6,244 nucleotides of DNA from an uncultured Clostridia bacterium (GTDB taxonomy: Bacteria > Bacillota > Clostridia > TANB77 > CAG-508): assembly GCA_947584125.1 (NCBI GenBank), contig CANPWI010000081.1:1-6244 (forward strand), written 5' to 3'. The number at the start of each line of letters is the position of its first letter. Position 1 is the first letter of the stretch. The position numbers and the translations under genes were made by a program. Of the stretch, positions 5,863 through 6,244 are shown piece by piece. Below the pieces are notes generated by a model. The model searched no databases. It was given only the letters and a program-made list of their open reading frames with translations, and had not been told where the DNA came from.

Positions 5863-6244
5863 ATGTCTAATAACGAATTAAGACATTCACCAAGAAGGGG
5901 ACCTGGAATGAGAAATGCTCCACCAGAAAAAGCAAAAAACTTTAAACAAGCAATAAAAAGATTATTTAGTGAACTTGGCAAATTTAGAGTATTAATAATA
6001 ATATCAATAATACTTGCAATAATTGGTGCAGTACTATCAATAATTGCACCTAGTAGACTTTCAAATCTTACAGATGAAATATCTGAAGGACTTGTTATAA
6101 ATAGTGACAATATAGAAAAACTATCAAAACAAATAATAGAAAATACACAAACAGGAAATATGCAAGAAATAAACATTGATGGAACTGTTATATCAATAGA
6201 AGACCAAATGGAATTTATGCAATCAGCAAGTAATATGGAAAATA
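5863..6244 (+). CDS. Second ABC exporter subunit, N-terminal part only (cut by window end)
   Basis: The reading frame starts at ATG 5863, preceded by GGAAGG (5850-5855), and stays open for 127 codons to the window edge. It begins with a charged, Pro/Gly-containing cytoplasmic extension (residues 1-40) with RRGPGM and the PEKAKNFKQAIKRLF motif typical of the larger partner in BmrD/LmrD-type pairs. One membrane helix follows (about 42-62), then APSRLSNLTDEI, a conserved junction in these permeases. Residues about 75-127 are a hydrophilic insert after helix 1, as often seen in the larger subunit. The ATPase domain lies outside the window; it is expected to have the intact catalytic glutamate that its neighbour lacks. 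The 29-base gap indicates one operon. Confidence 0.9.
   Translation, partial: MSNNELRHSPRRGPGMRNAPPEKAKNFKQAIKRLFSELGKFRVLIIISIILAIIGAVLSIIAPSRLSNLTDEISEGLVINSDNIEKLSKQIIENTQTGNMQEINIDGTVISIEDQMEFMQSASNMEN

Noticed and set aside
5712..6176. Minus-strand reading frame of 154 codons spanning the end of one ABC gene and the start of the next
   Set aside because: Both overlapped genes have clear ABC-exporter motifs on the + strand. The minus frame has no recognisable domain or ribosome site.

Overview
The window is a very AT-rich stretch (I judge the GC content at under about 30 %; not computed) whose genes all lie on the + strand. The code is standard, since TGA is not read inside genes. Isoleucine is mostly ATA and arginine mostly AGA. 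Together with strong AGGAGG-type ribosome sites, a two-gene (split) transketolase, an anaerobe-type rubrerythrin and a BmrCD/LmrCD-like heterodimeric ABC exporter, this points to a low-GC, anaerobic Bacillota, most likely a clostridium. I cannot name the species.

Layout. (1) 1-74: tRNA-Glu(CTC), lacking only its first base at the window edge. (2) 75-309: non-coding. It holds a promoter overlapped by a 15-bp palindrome but followed by no obvious gene, then a second promoter. (3) 310-807: a 165-residue protein predicted to be coiled coil along almost its whole length, with repeated HxxH pairs. It ends at a textbook rho-independent terminator (834-881). (4) 949-2778: the two halves of transketolase, N-terminal subunit (GTG start) then C-terminal subunit, from a promoter packed against the preceding terminator. 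(5) 2848-3961: rubrerythrin and an HD-domain phosphohydrolase, 16 bases apart, behind a strong extended -10 promoter. (6) 3962-4072: a long AT-rich inverted repeat. (7) 4073-6244: an ABC exporter half-transporter with a degenerate catalytic site, then the start of its partner, cut by the window end.

How they fit together. The transketolase pair serves the non-oxidative pentose phosphate pathway. Rubrerythrin detoxifies peroxide in the anaerobic cytoplasm. The two ABC half-transporters should assemble into one asymmetric drug or lipid exporter. No terminator is visible between transketolase and rubrerythrin, so read-through is possible. All four promoters I can propose carry a TGn extended -10, and two share the ten bases TATGATATAA.

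Most of the window is ordinary core metabolism. I see no CRISPR array, transposase, phage module or recognisable defence system. The least explained items are the His-patterned coiled-coil protein, the promoter and palindrome after the tRNA, the A7T8 palindrome in the rubrerythrin promoter spacer, and the inverted repeat before the ABC genes.
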